From contig JACQZR010000263.1 of assembly GCA_016213775.1 (NCBI GenBank), positions 1 to 63,488 on the forward strand: a DNA stretch of 63,488 nucleotides, written 5' to 3'. Origin of the DNA: Acidobacteriota bacterium (GTDB lineage Bacteria; Acidobacteriota; Terriglobia; Bryobacterales; Bryobacteraceae). The translations under genes and the position numbers were made by a program. The notes beneath the pieces are model-generated. The model made no database searches and was not told the DNA's origin. It saw nothing but the letters and a program-made list of their open reading frames with translations. Of this stretch, positions 63,423-63,488 are shown piece by piece (within the stretch, counting starts at the first letter, position 1; the number at the start of each line of letters is the position of its first letter).

Positions 63423-63488
63423 TGCTGGCGCGTGCTCGACGCCTCCATGCGCCGCTCTACCAGGCTGGAGCACTCCACTCCCAGAAAA

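Overview
The window looks like chromosome of a soil acidobacterium of the Solibacterales/Bryobacterales type. The reasons are the high G+C, two very long Oar-type TonB-dependent receptors with a carboxypeptidase-like N-terminal domain, a large FtsX/MacB permease of the acidobacterial orphan type, TPR plus TolB-like propeller proteins, a PadR regulator, a PEP-CTERM protein, and a dioxygenase carrying the C-terminal domain first described from Solibacter. This is inferred from gene content; there is no rRNA in the window. I saw no tRNA, rRNA, CRISPR array, intact insertion sequence or prophage.

Layout. 0-6.4 kb: a partial secreted protein, a Y-family polymerase homologue lacking two catalytic carboxylates, rsgA, an antitoxin with a decapitated PIN toxin, an AsmA-like protein and a polytopic membrane protein. 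6.4-10.5 kb is degraded accessory DNA: hicB with frameshifted hicA, a shattered PIN gene, a broken alpha/beta hydrolase, an intact MFS exporter and dispersed repeats. 10.5-26.5 kb is mostly housekeeping and secreted enzymes: the orphan permease, a Gfo/Idh/MocA oxidoreductase, an esterase, a beta-helix protein, ilvD, ppa, an ABC exporter with a lipoprotein, an M28 peptidase, a PQQ-type propeller and a DinB-like protein. 26.5-42.5 kb: two TonB receptors flank a PEP-CTERM protein, mdh, a 37-residue membrane protein, a SET-domain protein, a PadR-controlled pair of Wzz-like membrane proteins, a CE15-type esterase and an SGNH hydrolase. 42.8-54.2 kb holds two paralogous leftward modules, each histidine kinase, then response regulator, then TPR/propeller protein. 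They are separated by an intact MntA/HepT pair, a broken mazF with its antitoxin, and a membrane protein. 54.3-63.4 kb: a TonB-receptor scrap, a HEAT-repeat protein, rsmA, an ECF sigma factor with an anti-sigma/TonB-C fusion, an exported intradiol dioxygenase fusion, and a coupled operon of a 5'-nucleotidase-like enzyme, two MacB-like permeases and an NfeD-like protein.

How the genes may work together. The secreted hydrolases, outer-membrane receptors and exporters fit a heterotroph living on plant or microbial polymers. The duplicated kinase-regulator-propeller modules look like envelope-sensing circuits that control or are read out by a periplasmic propeller protein. The most novel items are these modules, the PadR/Wzz-like pair with an apparently leaderless self-overlapping promoter, the anti-sigma/TonB-C fusion, and a repeated pattern of toxin-antitoxin loci in which the toxin is broken while the antitoxin stays open. 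Two intergenic repeat families recur across 45 kb and carry conserved hairpins.
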